Source of the DNA: Methanobacteriota archaeon
Lineage (GTDB): Archaea; Thermoplasmatota; Thermoplasmata; Methanomassiliicoccales; UBA472
Assembly: GCA_012729095.1 (NCBI GenBank)
Contig: JAAYDU010000023.1
Location: 1-33,106 of the forward strand
Reading direction: 5' to 3'
DNA length: 33,106 bases
Shown here: piece by piece, positions 23,791 through 33,106 of the stretch
How positions within the stretch are numbered: the first letter of the stretch is position 1
Layout: each line of letters begins with the position of its first letter
Notes under the pieces: model-generated
The model's database searches: none
The model's input: only the letters and a program-made list of their open reading frames with translations
What the model was told of the DNA's origin: nothing
Made by a program: the position numbers and the translations under genes

Positions 23791-26700
23791 ATGTCGAGTG
23801 GAAGAGCTGTAGCTGTAGGAGTTCTAGGTTTCTTAGGATTGCTTTTGATCGCATTGATCCTCTTTTCGGGGAACGCGTCCGCGGCGGACAGCGGTCCGCT
23901 GGAGTACGTGGGGGACGGCGATCTGGAGCAGGCGGTCGTCGATCTGGAATGCACCGGCAGCGGGACGGAGACGGACCCGTATGTCTTCGCGAACTACACC
24001 ATAGATTGCGCGGGGTTCGGATATGGCATATCCCTTATGGACACCACGAGCTACGTGGAGATCGTCAATTGCACGTTCTCCAACGCCGCCTATATCACCC
24101 CGTCGGCCAGGGGGGCCGGAGTGAGCCTGGACAACTGCTCCAACGTTTCCGTGATCGACTGTACCTTCATCAGCTGCGATTGCGGCATCTGGGCCAGCCT
24201 GTCCGACGGATGCGAGTTCACGGACAACGACCTTTCATCGACGATCGATAGAGGAATCTTCATCGATGGTTGCAGCGCCATGCTAACCTCCCGCAACTTA
24301 AAGGACGCTTCGTGGACGATGATGGGGTCGGCCGTGTACGTAGGCAGTTCACAATACGTGACCATTAACGATACGGTGGTGGAGGGCTGCTTTAAATCGA
24401 TCATCCTCGTGGATTCCAGTTACATCATCATCAACGGTTCCACGCTTACGGGCGCTGACCAATACGGCATCGATGCCACCGGCTGCCATGATGTCACAGT
24501 ATCCTGGACGGAGATCGGAGAGGTGACCAACGCCTGCCTCCGCTTCGTCACCTGCGCTCACGTTCACGTGCATAACGGCTCATTCCACGATTCCATTGAC
24601 AATGGCATTGAGGCCCACGACAGCGATATGGTCGTGATAGAGGACAGTCTGATCAACAATACCGACACAGACACGCCCAGCAACGGGTTCGGCATCGCTT
24701 TCTACAATGTCGGCAACTGTTCCGTACAGAGGAATACCTGCACCAACAACACCAATTTTGCGATCTTATTCATTGGATGCAACAACTGCAGCGTGATCGG
24801 TAATGTCATGCACAACGTGTCCAACGGCATCCAGCTCTACACGGTCCAGGGTGCGCTGGTCCAAGAAAATGTCGTCCATACGAAATATGGCATGGGCATC
24901 TATCTTTACGATTGCGATGCCGCGAATGTCATCGGAAATGAGGTCATCGGCGAAACGGAACTGACGAACTGGGGGATCGGCCTCATCACCTGCCGGGATG
25001 GCGTACTGACGGATAACGCGATCTCGGGAACGCTGCCCCACGGCATATATGTCGACGGAGGAACGGCCAACGAGATCTCCGGGAACATCATGGAGAACAC
25101 CATGGAGAGCACCGGCTCGTACGGAATGTACCTACAGGGCGCGGGACCTGCGGAGGTCGTTAACAACACTGTCTAGGGGAGCGTTGAATACGGGCTCTAC
25201 GCCACCGATTCGTACGCCCTCAACATTTCCGGGAACGTCATGGAATGGTTAACCTACGGAATGTGGCTGGATTACTCGTATGATGTTCTGATCGAGGGAA
25301 ACAGCGTAGATCATAGCGCGACGCGGGGGATCTACCTGTCGTATGGTGGTGGGGAGCTTCAACCCATGTCCATTGTGAACAACAGCTGCCGGTACTCCGG
25401 CACGGGAATTATGCTCAGCCAGATTTCTTTCACTGTTCTGGAGAACAACGATTGCAACGATTGTTCGAACGGAATAGCCCTCCTTTCCTCAATGGCGACC
25501 TACATCGGGAACTGCACCGCCGACCGTTGCGAACAGGGGCTTCTTTTGACCGGGAGCGATGGCTCCACCGTCATCGGAGGAAGCTATTGCCAATCCCTCA
25601 TTAACGGGATCTATCTGAGCGGCTCGGATTCCGTAAGAATCGAGGGGGTCAACGCGTCTGGAAATGGAAACTGCGGGCTGTGCCTGAGCAATTCCATATA
25701 CGGATATGTCATCAACTCGACCTTCTCTGGGAACACCAGAGGCGTGCAGGTTGACCTGGACGAATCGCACCATCAGCCGTTCTACATGATGGGCTGCCGA
25801 CTGGAGAACAATACGGCGTATGGCATGTACAGTGATGGCGGGTGGCTGGTCAACGTAAAAGGCAACCACCTGGCCAACAACCTCGACTACGCCATGTACC
25901 TGCTGGGAACGAGCGATGACTGGTACATACACAACAACACCTTCCTCAACAACCGCGGGATCGTGGGCTTGAACGAACTGGCCGTCCAATGTTACGACCT
26001 GGGTACGAACAATAGATGGTACGTGCACGAGGGGGACCGCAACTGGGGCAACGGCTGGAGCCACCTGCCCAACCTGGACGTCAACGAGGACGGTTACGTG
26101 GACTACCAGGTCCGCATAGGCGGATCTGGGGATTATTACCGGTATCAGCTTCCCTACGGCCCCAAGATCGAGGGGGCTTCCGCTCCGACCGACCTCTCCT
26201 TTGAGCTAACGCCATACTACATCGACCTGAACTGGACCGCCCCCGAGTCGCTGGGCAACTCCACTCTGGTTGGCTACCTGGTGTATATGGGGGTAGTTCC
26301 AGACATAATGAGCATGTCGGAGGCCGGTCAGACCTCCGGCGAGCTGGAATGCACCGTGATGAGCATGCTGGAGAACGGCAACACGTACTATTTCGCGGTG
26401 GCCGGTTTCAACGAGTACGGCATGATGGGAGATCATTCGAGCATCTTGGAGGTGCACTATCAGCCGTACCCGCCCGCGAACTCCGCGCCCATCGCCATCC
26501 ACAGCGACCAGGAGTTCGCCGATGCCGCAGCCTACTACGGCTGGGAAGGGGACGGAAGTTTCGTGGACCCCTATGTCATCGACGACCTGACCATTGACGG
26601 CCAGATGTTCGGGTATTGTTTGCAGATATGGAACACCGAATCGCATTTCGTGGTCCGCAACTGCACCTTCTACATGGGAGTGACCCTAGCATACGGGAAG

Positions 26701-29700
26701 GCGGTTGACCTGCAGGACGTTTACAATGGCCACTTCGAAGAATGCACGTTCCTGGGGGACATGGATAGAGGATTGAGCCTGATCACCGGGCAGATCGATG
26801 TTGTCGACTGCCTGTTCGACGGGCCGATGCTCTATGGCCTTTTCGTTTCCGACTGTATCGTGGCCGTATCGGACTGCACCTTCAATTCCTCGTACTGTGG
26901 ATTGAACATTGAGTCCTCGATGTATATCATGGCAGAGAGGGACCTTTTCCTGAATTGCAGCAGCGCCATCATCATCTGGAACACTGACTCCGCGGTGGTT
27001 CGCGACAACGAGATCCATGGCGGCAACGCCATTCAGATCGCGGGTTCCAGCGATTGCCTGGTGGAGAACAACCTAGGCGTGGGGGTATACGAGTTCTTCT
27101 ACTCGTCCCAGTCAAACTGGGTGACCCTGCGCGATAACACCGCGAACGGTACGATGATGTCCAGGGGCGCCTACTCCTCGTTCGGCGCGGCGGTGCTGTT
27201 CGAGAACAACACCTTCAGCGGGTTCGATACGGGAATGCAGGGTTATGGCACTCTAGATCTCGCCATGAGGAACAACACCCTGTTCGAGAACAGGATCGGC
27301 ATACGACTGGAACAGGTGATCACCGGGGATGTTTCTGGCAACATCATCCGCGACAGCCTGGAACACGGATTGGAGGTCCGTCGGAGCAACGAGGATGTGC
27401 TGGTCACCCTGAACTCCTTCACCGATAACCTGGGATTCGCCATAAGTTGCGAGGTGGAGCTGAGCTCGGCCACCATCTACCTCAACCACTTCCAGGGGAA
27501 CAACCTGAACGACGGCACATTCACCTATGAGACCGCGCAGGCCAGGGACCTCTATGGCATCCTCTATTGGGAGCTGGACGGACTGGGCAATCACTGGGCC
27601 GATTGGACCTCGCCCGACGCGGACGGCGACGGGATCGTGGACGAACCGTACATTTGGGACGATTTCCCGCTGGTCCACCCCTTCGGGGCGCCGACCGGAC
27701 TGGACCGCACGGTCGGACCGGACTTCGTCAACCTTAGCTGGAGCGGACTTAACTATGACTTCAGCGAGGGCGTGGATGGCTACCGCGTCTATCGCGGATT
27801 GTCGCCTGAGGACCTGGAGTTCATCGGATCGACCGGGAACATGTGGTACAACGATACCTCGGTCGCGTTGGGAACGACCTATTACTATCGCGTCTCCGCC
27901 TACGTCGGTGCGGAGGAGGGCGCGCTGAGCTATCTCATCTCCGCCATCCCCTGTGATGTTCCGGGGGCTCCGACCGAACTTCTGGTCGTCGCGGACCTGC
28001 GTTCCTTCCATCTGTCGTGGACCGCCCCATCGGACAACGGCGGGTCCCTCATACTGGGATACAACATATGGAGAGGGGCATCGCCTACCTCGCTGGACCT
28101 CTTCGATGTCACGGGGACGGTCACCTACACCGACCTTCTGGTAGGTGACGGTGAGACCTGGTACTACGCGGTGACGGCCTTCAACCAGGCCGGGGACGGA
28201 GCGATGTCCGACGTGATGGGCAACACCACCTTCAGCGTTCCCTCCGCACCTTTGAGCGTCACCACCCAGTTCGGGAACGGCAACGTCACCGTGTTCTGGA
28301 GCGCGCCTCTGGACGACGGCGGAACGCCGATAACCGGCTACGTCATCGAATACGTGCACGCGCTGATCGGCCAGTTCGTCCATCCCGGAGCGGACGACCG
28401 TTCCTGGACGATGACCGGCCTGACCAACGGTTGGGAGTATTCCTTCCGGGTTCAGGCCGTGAACATGGTGGGCGACGGCGACTGGTCGCCGCTGGTGTAC
28501 GACACGCCGGCCAGCGAGCCCGAAGCCCCGGTGGACCTGGAGGCGAGCCCCGCTAGCGGCACCGTGCGGCTGTCCTGGCTGCCCCCGACCGAGGATGGCG
28601 GTGACACTCCGTCCCTGTACAACATCTACCGCATGGAGCTGGACGGGGAATGGGGCTGGATCGGCAACAGCACCGTCCTAATGTACGAAGATAACACCGT
28701 CATCGACGGCGTGGTCTACTTCTATCAGGTGAGCGCTGTGAACAAGGCCGGAGAGGGCGGGGCGAGCGAGCCGGTCAGGGCCTTGCCCGGCCTGCCTTCC
28801 GCGCCGATCGACCTTGTGGCAGCCAACTCCGACGGCCGAGCACAGCTGAACTGGACCGCTCCTGCCGACAATGGCGGTTCGGACATCTTGGGGTACAAGG
28901 TCTATCGCAGCACCGGTTCTGGGTACACCTTCCTGGGTACTGTCGGTTCCGATTCGCTCGGCTACCGGGACGGTACCGCCACCCCCGGAACCGAATATCG
29001 CTACCAGGTGAGCGCCGTGACCGCCAAGGGAGAGGGGCCCCTTTCCAACGAGGCGATCATCACCTTGCCCTTGGTTCCCCCTGAAGCACCGGTCATAGAT
29101 TCCGCGGTGCAGGGGACCGCTGGAGCTCTCATCGTCTGGCACGTGCCGGAGAGCTCCACCGTTCCGGACGAGTTCCTGGTCTACCGTGGAACGGCGACCG
29201 ATCCGTTGGCGCTCATCGCCATCATCGAAGGCGGCGCCAGCGAGTATCTGGACGTGGCCGGAACTGCCGGCATGTTATACGCCCTGCGGTCATCGAACGA
29301 ATACGGGGTCGGGGATATGAGCGACGTGTTCCAAGCGACACTGGGCATCGTTCTGCCGCCGGAAGCCCCGCATGGACTGACGGCGATCGCCGGCGATTCC
29401 CTGGTAACATTGAGCTGGACCTCTTCCGAAGGGGCGGTCGGTTACCACGTCTACCGGGACAACGGGACCGGTTACCTTCTGCTGTCTGCGACCTCTGGAA
29501 CGGAATTCACTGATGGTGAGGTGGTCAACGGAGTCGCCTGCTCATACCGCGTCGCCGCCTTCAACGACGGCGGGGAGAGCGGCAATTCCACGACCATACT
29601 GGCCACCCCGGGAACCGTCCCGGGAGCGGTGCAGAACCTTGCCCTGATCGAAGGCGAGGCCATAGTTACCCTGAACTGGGAACCCCCGACGGACGACGGC

Positions 29701-31152
29701 GGTTCTGCCGTGCTGGGATACCGTGTGTTCCGCGACCTGAACGGAACGGTGGCAATGCTGGCCATGGTCAACGCCATGACCTATACCGACCACAGCGTGG
29801 TCAGCGGGCTCCAGCACAGCTATTGGATAGTGGCGCTCAACGCCTGGGGACCCGGTCCCGAGTCGGTTCGCGTGAACGTCACGCCGGACGAGATCACGGT
29901 GACCGGACTGCCCGCCCCTTCCTATCTACTGGCCGAGGTCGGCAATGGTACGGTGACCCTTAACTGGGATGCCATGACCTCCTTCCACGTTGACGGCTTC
30001 AGGGTGTTCCGCAACGACGGCGGGAACTTCACCCTCCTTGCCGACCAGGCCGGTTCGTCGTACCTTGACGCGGGACTGGTGAACGGAGCGACGTACACCT
30101 ACCGGGTGCACTGCTACATCGGCATGTCGGACGGAGAGAACGCTTCTGTCGAGGCGATGCCGGGAACGGCGCCCGGGGCGCCTGCGTTGAGCGGAACGAC
30201 CGCGGTGGACCGCGTGACCCTGAGCTGGACCGTTCCGGCCAACGGCGGCTCGCCGGTCATCGGTTACCGCCTCTATCGCACGCCGGGCACCGGCACCAGG
30301 GTGCTGCTGGCCTCCCTGACAGACACGACATACGTGGACCTCGGCGTTCTGGCGGGCGTGAACTACACCTACATGGTGACCGCGCTCAACGCCTTCGGGG
30401 AGGGCGCCCCGTCCAACACCGTCCTGCTGAGCACCGACCAGCAAGCCTCGCCCAGCATCGACTTCCCCTCGGAGCCGTACCTCAGCTCGGCCACCGGCGG
30501 CAACTCCAGCGTTTCATTGGTCTGGACCGCCCCGATCGACCCTGGTGACGGCCTGATCGTCAGCTACAACGTGTATCGCGGGACCAATCCGCTGATCGTG
30601 TACCTCCTGGCCTCCGTACCAGCGGGGACCACCGCTTACGTGGACTCCACGGCCGTTTACGGCACGACGTACTACTACTGCGTCTCCGCCCTCAATCTGT
30701 GGGGGGAAGGCGAGATCTCCAGGGTGCTCGCCGCGTCCCTGGTGGCCCTGGCCGCCCCGGGAGAGGTGGACGTTGACGTGGAGGAAGGACAGGGGAGGAT
30801 CACCCTGTCCTGGTCCGTGCCTGACGACCAGGGAAGCTCGTCCGTCACCGGGTACAACATCTACCGGCGCGGGGAGACCGGCGACCGGCAGCTCATAGCG
30901 ACGGTGCCGGCGGGAACGGACACCTTCGTGGACGGGTCGGTGGAGGCCGGGGAGGAGTACGACTATTGGGTCACGGCGGTGAACGCGGCCGGAGAGGGAC
31001 CGCTCGCCGACGCCCCGGCGTCCGGCGTGCCCTTGGCCGTGATCGCTGGCGAGGCCGAGATAGGTCCGCTGCCGACGATCGCCTTGGCGCTAGGTGCCAT
31101 CGGCCTGCTGGTTGCGGTGGTCGCCGTGGTCCTAGTGCTCCGCAAGAGGTAG
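23791..31152 (+). CDS. Giant secreted beta-helix/fibronectin type III surface protein, interrupted by an in-frame TAG
   Basis: One frame of 2,453 codons encodes an adhesin-like surface protein, probably for attachment or polysaccharide contact. It has a signal peptide (about 1-32, ending NASAAD) and a first block of right-handed parallel beta-helix (PbH1/NosD-like) repeats to about 790. One fibronectin type III domain follows (about 797-890), then a second beta-helix block (about 895-1300) closing with the acidic DADGDGIVDEPY motif, about twelve tandem fibronectin domains (1301-2415), and a C-terminal membrane helix ending LVLRKR. Codon 462 is TAG (25174-25176) inside the first beta-helix; the frame and repeat pattern continue directly after it. 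The first ATG after the TAG, at 25240, has no signal peptide. A TATA-like element (ATAAATTA) lies near 23731-23738 and a T6 run follows the final TAG at 31174-31179. Without readthrough only a 461-residue secreted fragment would be made. Confidence 0.82.
25174..25176 (+). other. In-frame TAG codon in the giant surface protein gene
   Basis: The codon sits in the context VVNNTV-TAG-GSVEYGLYATD, in the middle of a beta-helix repeat. The same frame runs on for another 1,991 codons. A CAG (Gln) to TAG transition is the simplest explanation. Pyrrolysine insertion is the alternative if the organism encodes Pyl, as Methanomassiliicoccales do. Confidence 0.75.
27690..31040 (+). repeat. Twelve tandem fibronectin type III-like repeats
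   Basis: About twelve domains of roughly 93 residues follow each other. Each opens with an AP-x-x-L type linker, then a V-x-L-x-W-x-x-P strand, GY-x-V/I-YR, and a YxYxVxAxNxxGEG strand. The copies are divergent in DNA, so this is an old expansion rather than a recent one. They probably form a long stalk between the beta-helix head and the membrane anchor. Confidence 0.8.
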
Positions 31153-31214
31153 GCCAAACCTCTTTCCATTACTTTTTTATTCAAGACCGTTCAGTGCCTG
31201 ACCATCAGATGATC

Positions 31215-32660
31215 TCAGCAAGAGAGCAGAAGCCATTCCCGAGGGACCATGGCCACTCTTTCCTCGTCGTCGAACCTGAGGGTGCCTTTTCCAACAGATA
31301 CCCCGTAGATCGCCCCTGCATCGCCCATGGTCGAAAAGGCCTGCTTGGTTCCCTTTCTTCCGAATCCCACCTCCAGAGCTACCCTGGAACCGTCCCCCCT
31401 GGTTATTACGAAGCCTGCGCCTGCCGCCTTCGGATCGAAATCGAAACGACGCAAGTTGCCGTCCAACGAGGCCCTGCGCATGGCCAGGACGGTCGCGTCC
31501 TCGAAAAGAAGTCCAAAGTCGGCATTGTCGCTTCCCAAACGACCCAGCTGGGCGAGAACCGCCGCACGCATGGCCGGGGATGTGAATCGATAGAGCGGAG
31601 TTCGCCTCAGACGGGTGGATTCCGGTCCGAACGGCATTACCCGATGGATGACGTCCGCCTTCTCCAAGCCTTCCAGGACCGATGACAGCGTCACGCGGTT
31701 GATGCCCAGGTTGGTAGAGAGGGATTGCTGACTGAGTCGGTCCCCGAACGCCAGGTAGCTAAGGAGGTTGGACGCTTTGATCAACGTCGGACGGTCCACC
31801 TGGCGTTGGGCCAATAGGTCCCGTTCTAGTACCCGGTCGATGGTGGAAGAGATCAGGGACATGGCGGTGGTCTCGTCATCTATCCCGAGAACGTACGGCA
31901 AAGAACCTTTTCGCAGGTACCTTTCCAGAGAATATGGTTCTATGTTGATGGCCACCGCCGATAGAGAGACCTCGATATCGAGCAATCCTTTCTTCAATGC
32001 CTCATACCCCATTGAAGAATAGAGCAGATGACCAAGTTTGCGGGATAGGTCCCTCGAAAGGTCCGCCTTCCTCTCCAACTTGAGGAACTCCCGATAAGAG
32101 AGAGGAAGAACGTTCATCTCTAAAGCCCTCTGGGCGGTGTCCGCATTGCCGCTGAGAGCAAGGGCCGAAGAACCGGTGACCATGACGAAAACGTTCTCCG
32201 TCCGGTCGTGGAGGCTCTTGATGGCCAATGGCCAAGAGGGATCGAAATGCGCCTCGTCGATGAATATGTACACATCCTTTCTAAGAGACTCGAAGGCCGT
32301 GCCGATGATCCTTTCGTATGCGGTAAGCGCATCGTTCAAGGATGCGCCAAGCCTGAGCTGAAGATCGTCCAGGCTGAGATATAGCATGTCCTCCATCGGT
32401 ACGCCCATCGCCTTGAGACGATCGAACGTCTGGGCCAGCATCGTGGTCTTTCCCACTCCCCGGAGACCGGGCAGAACCAGCCATCTCACCTGTCACCTTC
32501 CGGACCGGAAGTTGTCAATGAGCGTGAATGTTCGGGCAAGATCGTCCCTTTGCTCCAGCCGTTCTCCGGAGCGCTCGAAGACCTTTTGCCCCAATCGGTC
32601 TTCGGCCCTGCCTATGGACTCAATGATGTAACCTGAGATCGGTTCTTCCTTGGTCAACAT
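31215..32660 (-). pseudogene. AAA_14/DUF4143-type ATPase with an in-frame TGA near its N terminus
   Basis: The family joins a P-loop ATPase to a C-terminal domain with a winged helix; roles are mostly unknown and many copies lie in mobile or defence-rich regions. Visible are LPGLRGVGKTT (Walker A, codons about 63-73), VYIFIDEAH (Walker B, about 130-138), the sensor VMVTGSSAL, and a C-terminal part with LLSYLAFGDRLSQQSLSTNL and a restriction-nuclease-like VALEVGFGRKG. The leaderless-looking ATG is at 32660, about 27 bases from TTTAATAG (32683-32690). Codon 56 is TGA (32493-32495), just before Q-V-RWLVLPGLRG. A restart at GTG 32489, with AGGTGA three bases upstream, could still give a 424-residue protein with Walker A. 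It is therefore damaged or split into a 55-codon ORF plus ATPase. Confidence 0.7.
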
Positions 32661-32848
32661 CAATGTAAAGTATGATTTACTGTTTAATAGGCTTTCTGTA
32701 CAATTATACTTTACAATTATTTAAGCAGCTGACGTGGAAAGCACCCTTACTGGAGAATGGATGCGCCTTTAACTTCCCTTGCGGTCGATGTAACCTATGG
32801 CGCTGCCTTAAGCGTAACCTCTGGAATTCGATCGATCGTGAAAACTCC
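32661..32848. other. Intergenic region between the EamA gene and the AAA_14 gene
   Basis: An AT-rich stretch around 32670-32730 holds the AAA_14 promoter, and GTAAA/TTTAC-like short repeats occur near 32665-32720. No gene is seen in the rest. Confidence 0.4.
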
Positions 32849-33106
32849 TCACTGCTTTCGGTCCATTGCCGTGAGACCCACACCGACCAGAACCAAAGGC
32901 GCTGCCAGAACCACGGTCCAAGCGGGGATCTCTCCTAGAAGCAACAAAGCGAGCAAACTGGCCAATATCGGCTCTCCGAGCAGGGAGGTGCTGATGACCG
33001 GGGCCGGAAGGTATCTCAGGGACCAGTTGTAGACGGTGTGCCCGAATATGGTGCAGACGACCGCTAAGGCAAGGAAGATCAGCAGCTCCTCGGTCGGGTA
33101 AGGCCA
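32849..33106 (-). CDS. EamA-type (DMT superfamily) transporter, C-terminal part, cut by the window edge
   Basis: The frame enters from the right edge and stops at TGA 32849-32851, giving 85 residues. It shows the second EamA repeat of a ten-helix metabolite exporter. Three membrane helices are visible, with the family segment GHTVYNWSLRYLPAPVIS, LLGEPILASLLALLLLGE, then a last helix ending VGVGLTAMDRKQ. The substrate is unknown; relatives export amino acids, nucleotides or other small metabolites. No start codon is visible inside the window, so the gene continues beyond 33106. Confidence 0.85.
   Translation of the reverse strand, partial: WPYPTEELLIFLALAVVCTIFGHTVYNWSLRYLPAPVISTSLLGEPILASLLALLLLGEIPAWTVVLAAPLVLVGVGLTAMDRKQ

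Noticed and set aside
1-33106. CRISPR arrays, insertion sequences, integrases, rRNA or attachment sites
   Set aside because: No regularly spaced repeats, transposase or integrase motifs, or rRNA sequence were seen despite the accessory character of parts of the window.

Overview
The window looks archaeal and most like a high-GC member of the Thermoplasmata, plausibly Methanomassiliicoccales. Reasons: an archaeal pelota in place of bacterial ribosome rescue, TATA-box promoters placed 26-28 bp upstream of start codons (several apparently leaderless), an archaeal AbrB-PhoU regulator, a NifV/AksA-type homocitrate synthase, and a very large archaeal-style beta-helix/fibronectin surface protein. 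Lineage is inferred from gene style; there is no rRNA or methanogenesis marker here. Stop usage in the 25 genes called is about 18 TGA, 5 TAG and 2 TAA.

Layout. 1-1300: the C-terminal part of an ABC-2 permease and a complete gpmA. 1300-3300: a gene-poor stretch holding a candidate small RNA, then a Schlafen/AlbA_2 regulator on the minus strand with an inverted repeat over its promoter. 3331-5482: an isocitrate/isopropylmalate-type dehydrogenase and an unknown anchored exported protein. 5797-7667: a two-gene ATPase + DUF4276 cassette resembling ATPase/Toprim defence pairs; the ATPase is broken. 7855-8783: an unknown small basic protein and a carboxymuconolactone decarboxylase-family protein. 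8885-14485: the phosphate block, pstS-pstC-pstA-pstB-phoU on the minus strand, divergent from an AbrB-PhoU regulator across an AT-rich, palindrome-rich region. 14537-16717: a small tail-anchored protein and an AbiE-type toxin-antitoxin pair whose toxin gene is frameshifted. 16831-23695: homocitrate synthase, pelota, carA and carB. 23791-31152: one 2,453-codon reading frame for a secreted, membrane-anchored adhesin-like protein, interrupted by an in-frame TAG. 31215-33106: an AAA_14/DUF4143 ATPase with an in-frame TGA, and the C-terminal end of an EamA transporter.

How it fits together. The Pst transporter imports phosphate, PhoU in the operon and the divergent AbrB-PhoU protein probably tie transporter expression and activity to phosphate status, and carAB supplies carbamoyl phosphate for pyrimidine and arginine synthesis. 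The most striking feature is a pattern: the core genes are intact, while four accessory genes (defence ATPase, AbiEii toxin, adhesin, AAA_14 ATPase) each carry a disrupting lesion that a single-base change can explain. This looks like accessory gene decay, phase-variation-like loss, or recoding. I found no rRNA, tRNA, CRISPR array or insertion sequence.
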